DNA of 64,000 bases, from the NCBI RefSeq assembly GCF_019880385.1, contig NZ_CP082273.1:2542001-2606000 (forward strand). Direction: 5' to 3'. Below the pieces are notes generated by a model that worked only from the letters and a program-made list of their open reading frames with translations, made no database searches and was not told the origin of the DNA. Each line of letters opens with the position of its first letter. Position 1 is the stretch's first letter. Below, one piece after another: positions 1 to 8,561 of the stretch. The stretch is from Nocardioides coralli (GTDB lineage: Bacteria; Actinomycetota; Actinomycetes; Propionibacteriales; Nocardioidaceae). Made by a program: the position numbers and the translations under genes.

Positions 1-1461
1 GATCCCGCAGTAGTAGTCCTTCATCTGCTTCCAGTAGCCGCGCTTCCAGCGCCGGTCGGCGATCCGGCCGGATGCCTCGCCGGGCAGGTCGATCCCGGTC
101 TCGGCGCCGAAGCCGAAGGTCTTGGCCTCCTCGACCAGCGGGTCGCGGGCCGTGACGTCGTCGACGTCGGAGCCGTACTTCGCCCAGTAGTTGAAGCCGA
201 TCCGGTAGAAGAAGGTGTTGCAGGAGACCTCGAGCGCGCGGTCGAACCCGATGGACCCGTAGGCACCGGACTCGTAGTTCTTGAACACCCGGTTGCCGAC
301 CTGGAAGCCGGAGGAGCAGTCCAACCGGCTCGCCGGGGAGTAGCCGTGGGTCAGCGCCCCGGCGGTCATGAACGGCTTCCACGTCGAGCCCGGGGCGAAC
401 TGGCCCTGGGTGGCGCGGCCGAGCAGCGGCGTACCGGCCTTCTCGGAGTAGAGGTGGGCCAGCTGCTTCTTGGTGATGCCGCCGACCCAGACCTCGGGGT
501 CGTACGTCGGCTGGCTGGCCATCGCCACGACCCGGCCGGTCTGCGTCTCGAGGACGACGGCTGCGCCGGCGTCGGCGACGTAGTTGCGGCCCGTGACCGT
601 GTCGCGGGTCTGGCGCGCGGTGCGGATCGTCTGCGCGAGCTGCTTCTCGACCACGCCCTGGACCTTGGCATCGAGGGAGGTGACGAGCGTGTCACCGGGC
701 TGGCCCGGGATCTCCTGCTCCTCCCCCAGCACCCGGCCCATGGAGTCGACGGCCACCCGCTGGTAGCCGGGCATCCCGCGCAGCCACACGTCGTACTGCT
801 TCTCCACCCCGGCGCGCCCGACCGCCGAGGCGCCGTTGAGGGAGCGGTCGCCGTTGTCACGCGCCTGGTCGTACTCCTCCTCGGTGATGGGGCTGAGGTA
901 GCCCAGCAGGTGGGCGGCGTTGATCCCGAAGGGTCGCGGGTAGGCGCGGACGCTCTGCTGCTCCGCGATGACCGCGGGGTGGTCCTCCGGCTGCTCGAGG
1001 ATCCGCAGCGCGACCTGCTTCGGCACGTCGTGGGCGATCGGGACCGGCTGGTAGGGCGAGCCGTTCCAGCACACGCCCGGCACGCTGCCCTCGAAGCCGC
1101 AGGTCACCAGCTTCTTGCGGATGCGGGAGGGGGGCTGGTCGACGGTCGAGCCGATCCGCTGGAGCAGCCGCTGCTGCTGCGACTCCGTGAGCCGCTCCAG
1201 CAGGGTGCGGTCGATCGAGACGACCCACGACATCCGGTTGGCGACCAGCGGGCGGCCCTGGGCGTCGACGATCAGCCCGCGCTGCGGCTGCACGACGATC
1301 TCGCGCACCGACTGGTCGGCTGCCTGGGCGGTGTACTGCTCGCCGCTGACCACCTGCAGGTAGTAGAGGCGGACGAACAGCGTCGCGAACAGCGAGAACA
1401 CCAGCGCCTGGATCACCACCAGGCGCAGGCGGCTGCGGGTGTCGGCGCTGGTGGCCGACAT
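1..1461 (-). CDS. mrdA: Penicillin-binding protein 2, peptidoglycan transpeptidase (3' end cut by window)
   Basis: Class B penicillin-binding protein that cross-links lateral-wall peptidoglycan with the Mre/Rod complex. The frame is open from the ATG at 1461 to the window edge (487 codons seen; the family is usually 600-700 residues, so the C-terminus is missing). It has an N-terminal membrane anchor (residues ~15-35), a dimerisation region, and the start of the transpeptidase domain with the active-site motif STWK; the nucleophilic serine is residue 359. The start overlaps the mreD stop by one base (TGATG), so translation is probably coupled. Family call is firm; the exact paralogue is inferred from the mre context. 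Confidence 0.95.
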   Translation of the reverse strand, partial: MSATSADTRSRLRLVVIQALVFSLFATLFVRLYYLQVVSGEQYTAQAADQSVREIVVQPQRGLIVDAQGRPLVANRMSWVVSIDRTLLERLTESQQQRLLQRIGSTVDQPPSRIRKKLVTCGFEGSVPGVCWNGSPYQPVPIAHDVPKQVALRILEQPEDHPAVIAEQQSVRAYPRPFGINAAHLLGYLSPITEEEYDQARDNGDRSLNGASAVGRAGVEKQYDVWLRGMPGYQRVAVDSMGRVLGEEQEIPGQPGDTLVTSLDAKVQGVVEKQLAQTIRTARQTRDTVTGRNYVADAGAAVVLETQTGRVVAMASQPTYDPEVWVGGITKKQLAHLYSEKAGTPLLGRATQGQFAPGSTWKPFMTAGALTHGYSPASRLDCSSGFQVGNRVFKNYESGAYGSIGFDRALEVSCNTFFYRIGFNYWAKYGSDVDDVTARDPLVEEAKTFGFGAETGIDLPGEASGRIADRRWKRGYWKQMKDYYCGI

Positions 1462-1973
1462 CAGGCGGCGACCCGTTCGGGCTCGATCCGCCGGAACATG
1501 CCCATCAGCGGCGGCAGCACGAACGGCGTCAGCAGCACGTCCCAGAGCACCGCCACCAGGATCACCTGCAGCAGCGTGCCGACCTCGAACCCGGGAGCCT
1601 CGAGCAGCGTCCCGGTCAGGGCGAAGACGGACGTGCCGACGAACGAGGACACCGCGACCGTGGCGACCACCGCGGTCGCGGTCGGGCGCTGCTCCTGGTG
1701 GACCCGGCCGGCGACGTACCCGACGAGGACGAGGGCCAGTGCCCACTGACCGGCGACGTGGTCGGCCGGTGGCGCGAGGTCGAGGGCGACTCCGGCGACG
1801 AATCCGACGACGGCGGCGAACTGGGCGCCGCGGACCAGCGCGGCCGCGACCACCACCAGCAGCACCAGGTTGGGCACGATGCCCTGCCAGGCGACGTGCG
1901 GGAAGACGGTCACCTGCAGCACCAGCGCGACGACGACCGCTGCCAGCGCCACCCCGGCCCGGACGAGGGTCAT
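1461..1973 (-). CDS. mreD: Rod shape-determining protein MreD
   Basis: Small integral membrane protein (170 aa) of the elongasome. Nearly all of the sequence is hydrophobic, with about five predicted membrane segments and a short basic C-terminus, as is usual for MreD. Its ATG overlaps the mreC stop by four bases (ATGA) and its stop overlaps the mrdA start by one, giving a tightly coupled mreB-mreC-mreD-mrdA operon. Sequence conservation in this family is low, so identity rests on topology, size and position between mreC and mrdA. Confidence 0.93.
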   Translation of the reverse strand: MTLVRAGVALAAVVVALVLQVTVFPHVAWQGIVPNLVLLVVVAAALVRGAQFAAVVGFVAGVALDLAPPADHVAGQWALALVLVGYVAGRVHQEQRPTATAVVATVAVSSFVGTSVFALTGTLLEAPGFEVGTLLQVILVAVLWDVLLTPFVLPPLMGMFRRIEPERVAA

Positions 1974-2908
1974 CGCAGGCTCCCGTCGGCCTCGACCACG
2001 GCCCGGTCGCTGCTGGTGCCGGACGGGACCACCACCCCCACGAGGTCGAGGGAGCCGAAGTCGACGAAGGGCTCGATGACGGCCCGCTGCGAGGTCTCCC
2101 GGATGCTCGAGAAGACCGCGGTGACGCGCCCGACCGGGACGCCGGCGACGTACGGCGCCCCGCTCTGGCTGCCCCAGGTGACGACCACGTCGTGCTTGGC
2201 GGGGACCTCGGCCTCGTCGACGAGCTCGAGGTCGAGCTTGCCGCTGTCGCCGAGGTCGCCGCGTCCCTGGAGGAAGCCCATCTCCATGCTGCCGCCCACC
2301 CGGCCGCCGACCACCGAGCCGGCGTCGATGACCAGCAGCACGGTCGCGGTCGTCCGGGTGGTGCGCAGCACCCGGCCGACCAGGCCGTCGTTGTTGAGCA
2401 CCGTCTGGTCGGGGCGGACGCCGGCGTCGGAGCCGGCGTCGATCGTGACCGTGCGGCTGAAGGACTGTGAGGGTCCGAGCGCCACGACCCGGGCGGGCAC
2501 CAGCGCCTGGCCGAGCCCCTCGGCGGTAGCCGTGAGGCCGTCGTACTCCTCGAGCCGGTTGCGGTCGTAGCCGGACGTCGCGACCTCCGAGCGCAGGTCG
2601 GCGTTCTCGGCCTCGAGGGCGGCCAGCTCGGCGCGCAGCGAGTCGTGGGACCGGAACCAGCCGGGGATGGAGGTCACCGGCCGCACGACCGCGGCCGAGG
2701 CTGCCTCGAGCGGTCCCAGCGTCTCGCCCACGGCGCGGCGGGCGGGCTCGAGCGGGGAGTCGGGGCCGCCGTGGTAGTCGAGGGTGATCAGGGAGACGCT
2801 GGCTAGCACGAGGGCCACGAGCAGCGCCCGCGAGGGGCGCCGACCGGCGTCGAGCTCGCTGAGGCTGCGCCAGCGACGCTCGCGGAGGCGACGTACGTCG
2901 AGCGCCAT
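1970..2908 (-). CDS. mreC: Rod shape-determining protein MreC
   Basis: Elongasome scaffold (312 aa). It has a short basic cytoplasmic N-terminus, one membrane segment at about residues 27-43, a coiled-coil stretch rich in Ala, Glu and Leu at about 90-120, and a beta-rich extracytoplasmic domain typical of MreC. The start is the ATG at 2908, which shares one base with the mreB stop. A longer reading of the same frame upstream of 2908 lies inside mreB and is not used. Confidence 0.95.
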   Translation of the reverse strand: MALDVRRLRERRWRSLSELDAGRRPSRALLVALVLASVSLITLDYHGGPDSPLEPARRAVGETLGPLEAASAAVVRPVTSIPGWFRSHDSLRAELAALEAENADLRSEVATSGYDRNRLEEYDGLTATAEGLGQALVPARVVALGPSQSFSRTVTIDAGSDAGVRPDQTVLNNDGLVGRVLRTTRTTATVLLVIDAGSVVGGRVGGSMEMGFLQGRGDLGDSGKLDLELVDEAEVPAKHDVVVTWGSQSGAPYVAGVPVGRVTAVFSSIRETSQRAVIEPFVDFGSLDLVGVVVPSGTSSDRAVVEADGSLR

Positions 2909-3936
2909 CAGTACCTCCGGGGCTCGGAGACCAGCACCTGGTGGAGCGCCTCGAACTCCTCGACGCACTTGCCGGCGCCCATCGCCACGCTGGCGAGGGG
3001 GTCCTCCGCGACGTGGACCGGCATGCCGGTCTCGTGGCGCAGCCGCTCGTCGAGGCCGCGGAGCAGGGCGCCGCCGCCGGTGAGCACGATGCCGCGGTCC
3101 ATGATGTCGCCGGCCAGCTCGGGCGGAGTCTGGTCGAGGGTCGCCCGCACCGCGTCGACGATGGCGTGCAGCGGCTCCTCGAGGGCCTGACGGATCTCCG
3201 CGCTGGAGACCACCACCGTGCGCGGCAGGCCCGAGACCATGTCGCGGCCCCGGATCTCGGCCTCCGGCTCGTCCGGCAGCGGGAAGGCCGACCCGAGGGT
3301 CATCTTGACCTCCTCGGCGGTGCGGTCGCCGAGCATGAGGGAGTACTCCTTCTTCATCCACGCGACGATCGCCTGGTCGAGGTCGTCGCCGGCGGTGCGG
3401 ATGGAGAGGCTGGTCACGATGCCGCCGAGGCTGATGACGGCGACCTCGGTGGTGCCGCCGCCGACGTCGACGACCATGTTGCCGGTGGCCTGGTGCACCG
3501 GCAGCCCGGCGCCGACCGCGGCGGCCATGGGCTCCTCGATGATGTAGACCCGGCGGGCGCCCGCCTGGTAGCCGGCTTCCTTGACCGCCCGCTGCTCGAC
3601 GGCGGTGATGCCGCTCGGCACGCAGACGACCATCCGCGGCTTGGCGAAGTAGCGGCGGCGGTGCACCTGGCGGATGAAGAAGCGCAGCATCTGCTCGGTC
3701 GCCTCGAAGTCGGCGATGACGCCGTCCTTCAGCGGCCGGATGGCGGTGATGTTGTCCGGCGTACGACCGATCATCCGCTTGGCCTCGTGACCCACGGCGA
3801 GGATCTCGCCGGTGGTGTCGTTGAGCGCGACCACACTGGGCTCGTCGAGCAGCACGCCCTTGCCGCGGACGTAGACCAGCGTGTTGGCGGTACCGAGGTC
3901 GACCGCCATGTCACGGCCGATGAAGCTGTTCGCCAT
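2908..3936 (-). CDS. mreB: Rod shape-determining protein MreB (actin-like)
   Basis: Actin-fold ATPase (342 aa) that forms membrane-associated filaments directing wall elongation. The N-terminus holds the phosphate-1 loop DLGTANT (residues ~13-19), followed by the phosphate-2 motif [11 protein letters not shown] near residue 155 and the adenosine motif [10 protein letters not shown] near residue 285. It is the first gene of the mre operon; the 430-bp space upstream carries the large repeat array and must also hold its promoter. Rod-type MreB in the Nocardioidaceae fits a rod-to-coccus life cycle (inference). Confidence 0.97.
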   Translation of the reverse strand: MANSFIGRDMAVDLGTANTLVYVRGKGVLLDEPSVVALNDTTGEILAVGHEAKRMIGRTPDNITAIRPLKDGVIADFEATEQMLRFFIRQVHRRRYFAKPRMVVCVPSGITAVEQRAVKEAGYQAGARRVYIIEEPMAAAVGAGLPVHQATGNMVVDVGGGTTEVAVISLGGIVTSLSIRTAGDDLDQAIVAWMKKEYSLMLGDRTAEEVKMTLGSAFPLPDEPEAEIRGRDMVSGLPRTVVVSSAEIRQALEEPLHAIVDAVRATLDQTPPELAGDIMDRGIVLTGGGALLRGLDERLRHETGMPVHVAEDPLASVAMGAGKCVEEFEALHQVLVSEPRRY

Positions 3937-4087
3937 GTGCCCGATGCCTCGCGCTCAGTCGTTCCGGGGGAAGCGGGAGCGCCCCCGCGACGCACCCTGT
4001 GACGAGGTTAGGTTCGCGAGGCCCCGCCCCCCGGGAGACACGCGGGACGGATGGGTCAGGTGTGATCTGGGGTGCTGTGACCTTGCC

Positions 4088-4355
4088 GAGCCGTCACTGC
4101 GGCTGGTTCACACCCCCGCGAGCCGTCACTACGGCTGGTTCACACCCCGGCCAGCCGTCACTGCGGCTGGTTCACACACCCGTGAGCCGTCACTTCGGCA
4201 GGTTCACCGAGCGAGCGTCGCAGCAGACGCACGCAGCCTGGACCCCGCGGGGTGACAGCTCGGGGGACCGAACCCGCCGGAGTGACGGCTCGGCTGGTGC
4301 TGAACCAGCCGCGGTGACGGCTCGGCCCTGGCTGAACCAGCCGGAGTGACGGCTC
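4088..4355. repeat. Facing array of eight 32-bp repeat units between ndk and mreB
   Basis: Four units sharing the core GAGCCGTCACTGCGGCTGG followed by TTCACAC start at 4088, 4120, 4152 and 4184, exactly 32 bp apart. After a ~40-bp centre, four reverse-complement units (core GTGACGGCTC at 4252, 4282, 4314 and 4346; spacing 30, 32, 32 bp) follow. The first inverted unit is the most diverged. The array could fold as one long stem in an ndk-mreB read-through transcript. The stretch 3937-4087 shows no gene. Function is unknown; an attenuator, terminator or mobile repeat family is possible. Confidence 0.9.
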
Positions 4356-4368
4356 GGCGAGGGGCGGG

Positions 4369-4794
4369 TCAGCTGTGGTCGGGGAACCAGATCTTGATCT
4401 CGCGGGTGGCCGACTCTGGGGAGTCCGAGCCGTGCACCAGGTTCTGCTGGACCTTCAGGCCCCAGTCGCGGCCGAGGTCGCCGCGGATCGTGCCCGGGAG
4501 CGCGGCGGTCGGGTCCGTGGCACCGGCCAGCGCCCGGAAGCCCTCGATGCAGCGCTCTCCCTCGACCACCATGGCCACGACCGGACCGGAGAGCATGAAC
4601 TCCACCAGCGGCTCGTAGAACGGCTTGCCCTCGTGCTCCGCGTAGTGCTCGGCGAGCAGCTCCGGTGTCGCCGGCCGCAGCTCGAGGCGAGCCAGCGTGT
4701 AGCCCTTCGCCTCGATCCGGCGGAGGACCTCACCGGTGAGTCCACGGCGTACGCCGTCGGGCTTGATCAGGACCAGGGTGCGCTCCACTGCCAT
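4369..4794 (-). CDS. ndk: Nucleoside diphosphate kinase
   Basis: Transfers the gamma-phosphate from ATP to nucleoside diphosphates through a phosphohistidine. The 141-aa length is standard. The ATP-site motif KPDGV is at residues 11-15 and the catalytic histidine is H121 in NLVHGSDS. The ATG at 4794 is chosen because the family begins just before the [10 protein letters not shown] strand and because a -10 box (TACGCT, 4802-4807) lies 7 nt upstream, suggesting a leaderless message. It is divergent from the ArsR gene across a 94-bp regulatory gap. Confidence 0.97.
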   Translation of the reverse strand: MAVERTLVLIKPDGVRRGLTGEVLRRIEAKGYTLARLELRPATPELLAEHYAEHEGKPFYEPLVEFMLSGPVVAMVVEGERCIEGFRALAGATDPTAALPGTIRGDLGRDWGLKVQQNLVHGSDSPESATREIKIWFPDHS

Positions 4795-4801
4795 GACCGG
4801 G

Positions 4802-4807
4802 AGCGTA
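4802..4807 (-). promoter_or_regulatory. -10 box of ndk (leaderless)
   Basis: TACGCT on the minus strand, 7 nt before the ndk ATG. The spacing places transcription start at or next to the start codon. Confidence 0.6.
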
Positions 4808-4852
4808 GCGATCCCGGCTGTCGGGCACCCACCCGGGATCGGTGCAGAACTC

Positions 4853-4888
4853 TTGTGCACAGAAGTTGTGCACAGGTACTGTGCACCC
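4853..4888 (+). promoter_or_regulatory. Promoter and three-site tandem operator of the ArsR-MFS pair
   Basis: TGTGCAC occurs three times at 4854, 4867 and 4880, exactly 13 bp apart; each contains the palindrome GTGCAC. The first copy forms a -35-like TTGTGC (4853-4858) and TACTGT at 4877-4882 fits a -10 box ending 6 nt before the ATG at 4889. Binding of a repressor across these sites would cover the whole promoter. The natural candidate is the ArsR-type product of the first gene (inference). Confidence 0.6.
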
Positions 4889-5464
4889 ATGGTCGACACG
4901 ATCCGCCTCGACGCCACCGCCCTCCGGGTGCTGGCCCACCCCCTGCGCTCCCGGCTGCTCAGCCAGCTGCGGCTCCACGGTGAGGCGACGGCCACCGAGC
5001 TGGCCGACCGCCTGGGCACCAACACCGGCGCCACCAGCTATCACCTCCGCAAGCTCGAGGAGGTCGGGCTCGTGAATGACACCGGGACCGGCGCGGGCAA
5101 ACGGCGCGTGTGGGAGGCCGCCACCCGCGGGCACGAGTGGGAGCCCAGCGACTTCGCGGGTGATGAGGAGGCCGAGGCGTCGGTCTCCTGGCTCACGCGC
5201 CACTACACCGCTGAGCTCGTCGAACGGGCGGAGCTCTTCTTCCAGGCCGAGGCCGGCTGGCCCGCAGCCTGGCGGGACGCCCTGGGCTACGGCGATGACG
5301 GACTCCTCCTCACCCCCGAGCAGGCGCGTGAGATGCGCGAGGAGATCCAGGCGGTGCTGCACCGGTTCCGCGACGCCGGCGCCGGCGACCCCCAGGCCGT
5401 CCGGGTGATCCACGGGTCGCTCCTCGTCCCGGTCGAGGCGACGTACCAGGCCCCTCAGCGATGA
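4889..5464 (+). CDS. ArsR-type winged-helix transcriptional regulator
   Basis: Probable repressor (191 aa). Residues ~8-75 form a winged helix-turn-helix of the ArsR type: the [13 protein letters not shown] helix, the [29 protein letters not shown] recognition region (positions ~33-60), then a charged C-terminal domain of unknown role. There is no obvious metal-binding Cys cluster, so a non-metal ligand is likely. Its stop overlaps the MFS gene start (ATGA), so the pair is co-transcribed and the regulator probably controls the transporter. The start ATG follows a -10 box by 6 nt with no Shine-Dalgarno sequence. Confidence 0.85.
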   Translation: MVDTIRLDATALRVLAHPLRSRLLSQLRLHGEATATELADRLGTNTGATSYHLRKLEEVGLVNDTGTGAGKRRVWEAATRGHEWEPSDFAGDEEAEASVSWLTRHYTAELVERAELFFQAEAGWPAAWRDALGYGDDGLLLTPEQAREMREEIQAVLHRFRDAGAGDPQAVRVIHGSLLVPVEATYQAPQR

Positions 5465-6741
5465 GCGACGTGCTCCCGCCGGCCGCCGCGCGGCGGGTGT
5501 TCCTGCTGCTCACCCTGACCCGCTGGTTCCCGGTCGGGCTGGTCGCCAGCCTGATCACCCTGCTGCTGCTCGAGCGCGGCCTCACCATCTCGCAGGCGCT
5601 GCTGGCGATCTCCCTGCAGGGATTCGTGGTGCTTGCCCTCGAGCTCCCGACCGGCAGCCTCGCCGACGCACTGGGCCGGCGGCCCGTCCTCATCACCGCG
5701 GCCGTCGTCAACGTCGCCTCCGCGGTGGTCATCGTCGTGGCGGACGACCTCTGGCTGTTCGCCGTCGGCGCCGCCCTCATGGGGGTGTTCCGCGCCCTCG
5801 ACTCCGGCCCGCTCGAGGCCTGGTACGTCGACACCGTCCACGCGACCGAGCCGGGAGCCGACGTCGACGGCACCCTCGCCGCCCAGGGCATGGTGCTGGG
5901 GGTCGCGATCGCCGTCGGGTCGGCCCTCGCCGGCGCCCTGGTGTGGTGGGACCCGCTGCCCTTCGGCTCGGCCCTGTTGCTGCCCTTCGTGGCGTGGACG
6001 GTCCTCAACGTCGTGCACCTGGTCGTCGTCGTGGCCCTGATGCACGAGCCCCGCACCCAGCCGGGACGCCGGGGCGCGCGGCAGGCGTGGGCGTCGGCGC
6101 GACAGGCGCCGGAGGTGGTGCGCGACGGACTGCGGCTGCTGGCCCGCAACCGGGTGCTCCGCGCGCTGGTGCTGGTGGAGGTGTTCTGGTCCACCGGCAT
6201 GGTGGTGTTCGAGACCTTCCAGCCCGTGCGGCTGGCCGAGCTCGTCGGTGGCGAAGAGCGTGCCGGCGCCCTGATGGGACCGATCGGGGCGGTGGGCTGG
6301 GGCGTGTTCGCCCTCGGCTCCGCCCTCGCCGGCCTGCTGAGCGGCCGCTGGGGGGTCGCCCGGACCGCGATCCTCGCCCGTGCCCTCAACGGCGTCGGCG
6401 CGGTGGTGATGGGCGTGGTGGCCGGCCCGGTCGCGCTGGTCGCCGCCTACCTGGTCACCTACGGCCTGCACGGCGCCGCGGGCCCCGTCCACGCCTCGCT
6501 GCTGCACCGGGAGGCGGAAGCGGCCAACCGGGCCACCGTGCTCTCCATGAACTCCATGCTGGCGATGGGCACGTTCGCGGTCGTGGCCCCGCTCCTCGGC
6601 TTCCTGGCCCAGGGCACCAGCACCCAGGTGGCCATGGTGTCAGCCGGCGCGTTCAGCATCCTGGGTGCCGCGCTCTACCTGCCGGCGCTGCGCGCCGAGC
6701 GGGAGCGGGCTCAGGGTTCGGTCGTCTCCCCCGCCTCGTAG
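5461..6741 (+). CDS. MFS transporter
   Basis: Twelve-helix major facilitator protein (426 aa), probably an efflux pump. Hydrophobic segments run through the whole length. The loop motif between helices 2 and 3 reads GSLADALGRRPVL (residues ~62-74), a clear MFS motif A. It is translationally coupled to the ArsR-type regulator, an arrangement common for drug or small-molecule exporters; the substrate cannot be read from sequence. The 3' end overlaps the convergent DUF4233 gene by 31 bp. Confidence 0.88.
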   Translation: MSDVLPPAAARRVFLLLTLTRWFPVGLVASLITLLLLERGLTISQALLAISLQGFVVLALELPTGSLADALGRRPVLITAAVVNVASAVVIVVADDLWLFAVGAALMGVFRALDSGPLEAWYVDTVHATEPGADVDGTLAAQGMVLGVAIAVGSALAGALVWWDPLPFGSALLLPFVAWTVLNVVHLVVVVALMHEPRTQPGRRGARQAWASARQAPEVVRDGLRLLARNRVLRALVLVEVFWSTGMVVFETFQPVRLAELVGGEERAGALMGPIGAVGWGVFALGSALAGLLSGRWGVARTAILARALNGVGAVVMGVVAGPVALVAAYLVTYGLHGAAGPVHASLLHREAEAANRATVLSMNSMLAMGTFAVVAPLLGFLAQGTSTQVAMVSAGAFSILGAALYLPALRAERERAQGSVVSPAS

Positions 6742-7094
6742 GCGGCGTACGCCGCGGCGCGCTCGCGCTCGATCCTGCGGCCGAGGAAGTAGGCGGTGGC
6801 CCAGAGCGCGCCGAAGATCGCACCGAGGAAGAACATGGCCGGCACCAGCACGCCGACGCCCACCGCGGCGAGCTGGAGCAGCCACCCGGCGACGTACGCC
6901 GCCTCGGAGCGGAGCAGTCCCGCGAGCAGCAGGCAGGCAGCCGCGACGCCGAGCCCGACCGCGAGCGCGGTCCCGACCGGTACGCCGCCGAGGGTGATCA
7001 TGACCGGGGTGGACAGGGCGACGACGATCCCCTCGAGCGCGAGCACGGCGGCGCACATCCCCCGGCGGGGCGAGCGCGTCTGCGGGGCGCTCAT
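6711..7094 (-). CDS. DUF4233 membrane protein
   Basis: Small membrane protein (127 aa) with about four hydrophobic segments and a charged C-terminal tail. DUF4233 proteins are known as regular downstream neighbours of folC in actinobacteria; their function is not established. Its ATG overlaps the folC stop (ATGA), so it is the second gene of that operon. Its tail overlaps the tail of the MFS gene on the other strand. Confidence 0.8.
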   Translation of the reverse strand: MSAPQTRSPRRGMCAAVLALEGIVVALSTPVMITLGGVPVGTALAVGLGVAAACLLLAGLLRSEAAYVAGWLLQLAAVGVGVLVPAMFFLGAIFGALWATAYFLGRRIERERAAAYAAYEAGETTEP

Positions 7095-8452
7095 GCGCGT
7101 CCCTTGAGCATGGTGCGGGCCTCGCCGACAGTCACCACGGACCCGGTGACCAGCACCGCCCCCGAGCCGATGGAGGTCCCGACGGCGGTCCCGGCCTCGG
7201 CCAGCGCGGCGGCCCGGTCGATGGCGTCGCCGAGGCGCGGGGCGACCTCGACCCGGTGGTCCCCGAAGATCTCGCGGGCTGCCGCGGCGAGCCGGTCCGC
7301 GGGGAGCGCCCGGTCGGTGGAGTTCTGGGTGCAGACGAGGTGGGACAGGTGAGGCTCGAAGGCCGCGAGCACGCCCTCGTGGTCCTTGTCGGCCATCACC
7401 CCCATCACCCCGATGAGCGGGTCGAAGGCGAAGGAGTCCTCCAGCGCCGCGGCCGTCGCCGTCGCGCCGGCCGGGTTGTGGGCCGCGTCGAGCACGATGG
7501 TGGGAGAGCGCCGTATCACTTCGAGCCGACCGGGTGAGGTGACCTGCGCGAACGCGCCGGCGACCAGCTCGGGATCCAGAGGCCGGTCCGGGACGAACGC
7601 CTCGACCGCAGCGAGGGCCGTGGCGGCGTTCTGGGCCTGGTGGGCGCCGTGCAGTGGCAGGAACACGTCGTCGTAGCGCGCGCCGAGACCCTGCAGCGTC
7701 ATCACCTGTCCGCCGACGGCGGCGGCTCGGGACTCGACGCCGAAGTCGACGCCCTCGCGGACCGGTCGAGCCCCCACCTCGGCGCACCGCCGCAGCAGGA
7801 CCTCGGCGACGTCCGGCTGCTGCTCGGCGATGACGGCGACGGCGTCGGGCTTGATGATGCCCGCCTTCTCGAGGGCGATGGTGGCGGGAGCGTCGCCGAG
7901 GAACTTCGCGTGGTCGACCGCGACCGGCAGCACCACAGCCACGTCGCCGTCGGCCACGTTGGTGGCGTCCCAGGCCCCGCCGAGACCGACCTCGACGACG
8001 GCCACGTCGACCGGGGCGTCGGCGAACGCGGCGTACGCCATGCCGACCACCGTCTCGAAGAAGCTGAGCGGGAAGGGCTCGGACCCGTCGACGAGGTGGG
8101 TGTAGGGCGCCACGTCGTTGAAGGCGTCGACGAACTCGGCGTCGGTGAGCGGGTGACCGTCGATGCAGATCCGCTCGCTCATCCGCTCCACGTGCGGGCT
8201 GGTGAAGCGTCCGGTGCGCAGCTCGAGCGCCCGCAGCAGGGTGTCGATCATCCGCGACGTGGACGTCTTGCCGTTGGTGCCGGTGAGGTGGATGACGCGG
8301 TAGGCGCGCTCGGGGTGGCCGAGCAGCTCGGTGAAGGCACGGATCCGGTCCAGGGACGGCTCCAGCCGGGTCTCGGGCCAGCGCGACAGCAGGGCGTCCT
8401 CGACCTCGGCGACGTTCTGGGCCAGGCGCGGCGCAGCAGGGGTGTCACTCAT
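7091..8452 (-). CDS. folC: Bifunctional folylpolyglutamate synthase / dihydrofolate synthase
   Basis: Mur-ligase-family enzyme (453 aa) that adds glutamate to dihydropteroate and to reduced folates. The P-loop GTNGKTS lies at residues ~57-63, followed by the family pattern TGRFTSPHV and the Mg-binding motif [13 protein letters not shown] near residue 150. The C-terminal ligase domain carries the DAAHNPAG signature. The start at 8452 is supported by a -10 box 8 nt upstream; longer in-frame versions run into non-conserved sequence. Divergent from valS. Confidence 0.95.
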   Translation of the reverse strand: MSDTPAAPRLAQNVAEVEDALLSRWPETRLEPSLDRIRAFTELLGHPERAYRVIHLTGTNGKTSTSRMIDTLLRALELRTGRFTSPHVERMSERICIDGHPLTDAEFVDAFNDVAPYTHLVDGSEPFPLSFFETVVGMAYAAFADAPVDVAVVEVGLGGAWDATNVADGDVAVVLPVAVDHAKFLGDAPATIALEKAGIIKPDAVAVIAEQQPDVAEVLLRRCAEVGARPVREGVDFGVESRAAAVGGQVMTLQGLGARYDDVFLPLHGAHQAQNAATALAAVEAFVPDRPLDPELVAGAFAQVTSPGRLEVIRRSPTIVLDAAHNPAGATATAAALEDSFAFDPLIGVMGVMADKDHEGVLAAFEPHLSHLVCTQNSTDRALPADRLAAAAREIFGDHRVEVAPRLGDAIDRAAALAEAGTAVGTSIGSGAVLVTGSVVTVGEARTMLKGRA

Positions 8453-8460
8453 CGCGGCCG

Positions 8461-8466
8461 AGTCTA
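8461..8466 (-). promoter_or_regulatory. -10 box of folC (leaderless)
   Basis: TAGACT on the minus strand, ending 8 nt before the folC ATG. Confidence 0.55.
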
Positions 8467-8522
8467 GGGCGCGACTGCAGGGGTCCACGAACCCGTTGTC
8501 GCACGTCAGAGGCCCCGTGCGG

Positions 8523-8553
8523 TTGGGGACTCCGAGGGTGGGGCACCTAGGCT
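8523..8553 (+). promoter_or_regulatory. Promoter of valS
   Basis: TTGGGG (8523-8528) and TAGGCT (8548-8553) are 19 bp apart; the -10 box ends 8 nt before the ATG at 8562, with no Shine-Dalgarno sequence, so the message is probably leaderless. Confidence 0.5.
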
Positions 8554-8561
8554 TTCCCGTT

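Noticed and set aside
3999..4349. Plus-strand frame through the mreB-ndk repeat array as a gene
   Set aside because: The encoded peptide only translates the repeats, has no start signals and changes character between arms.
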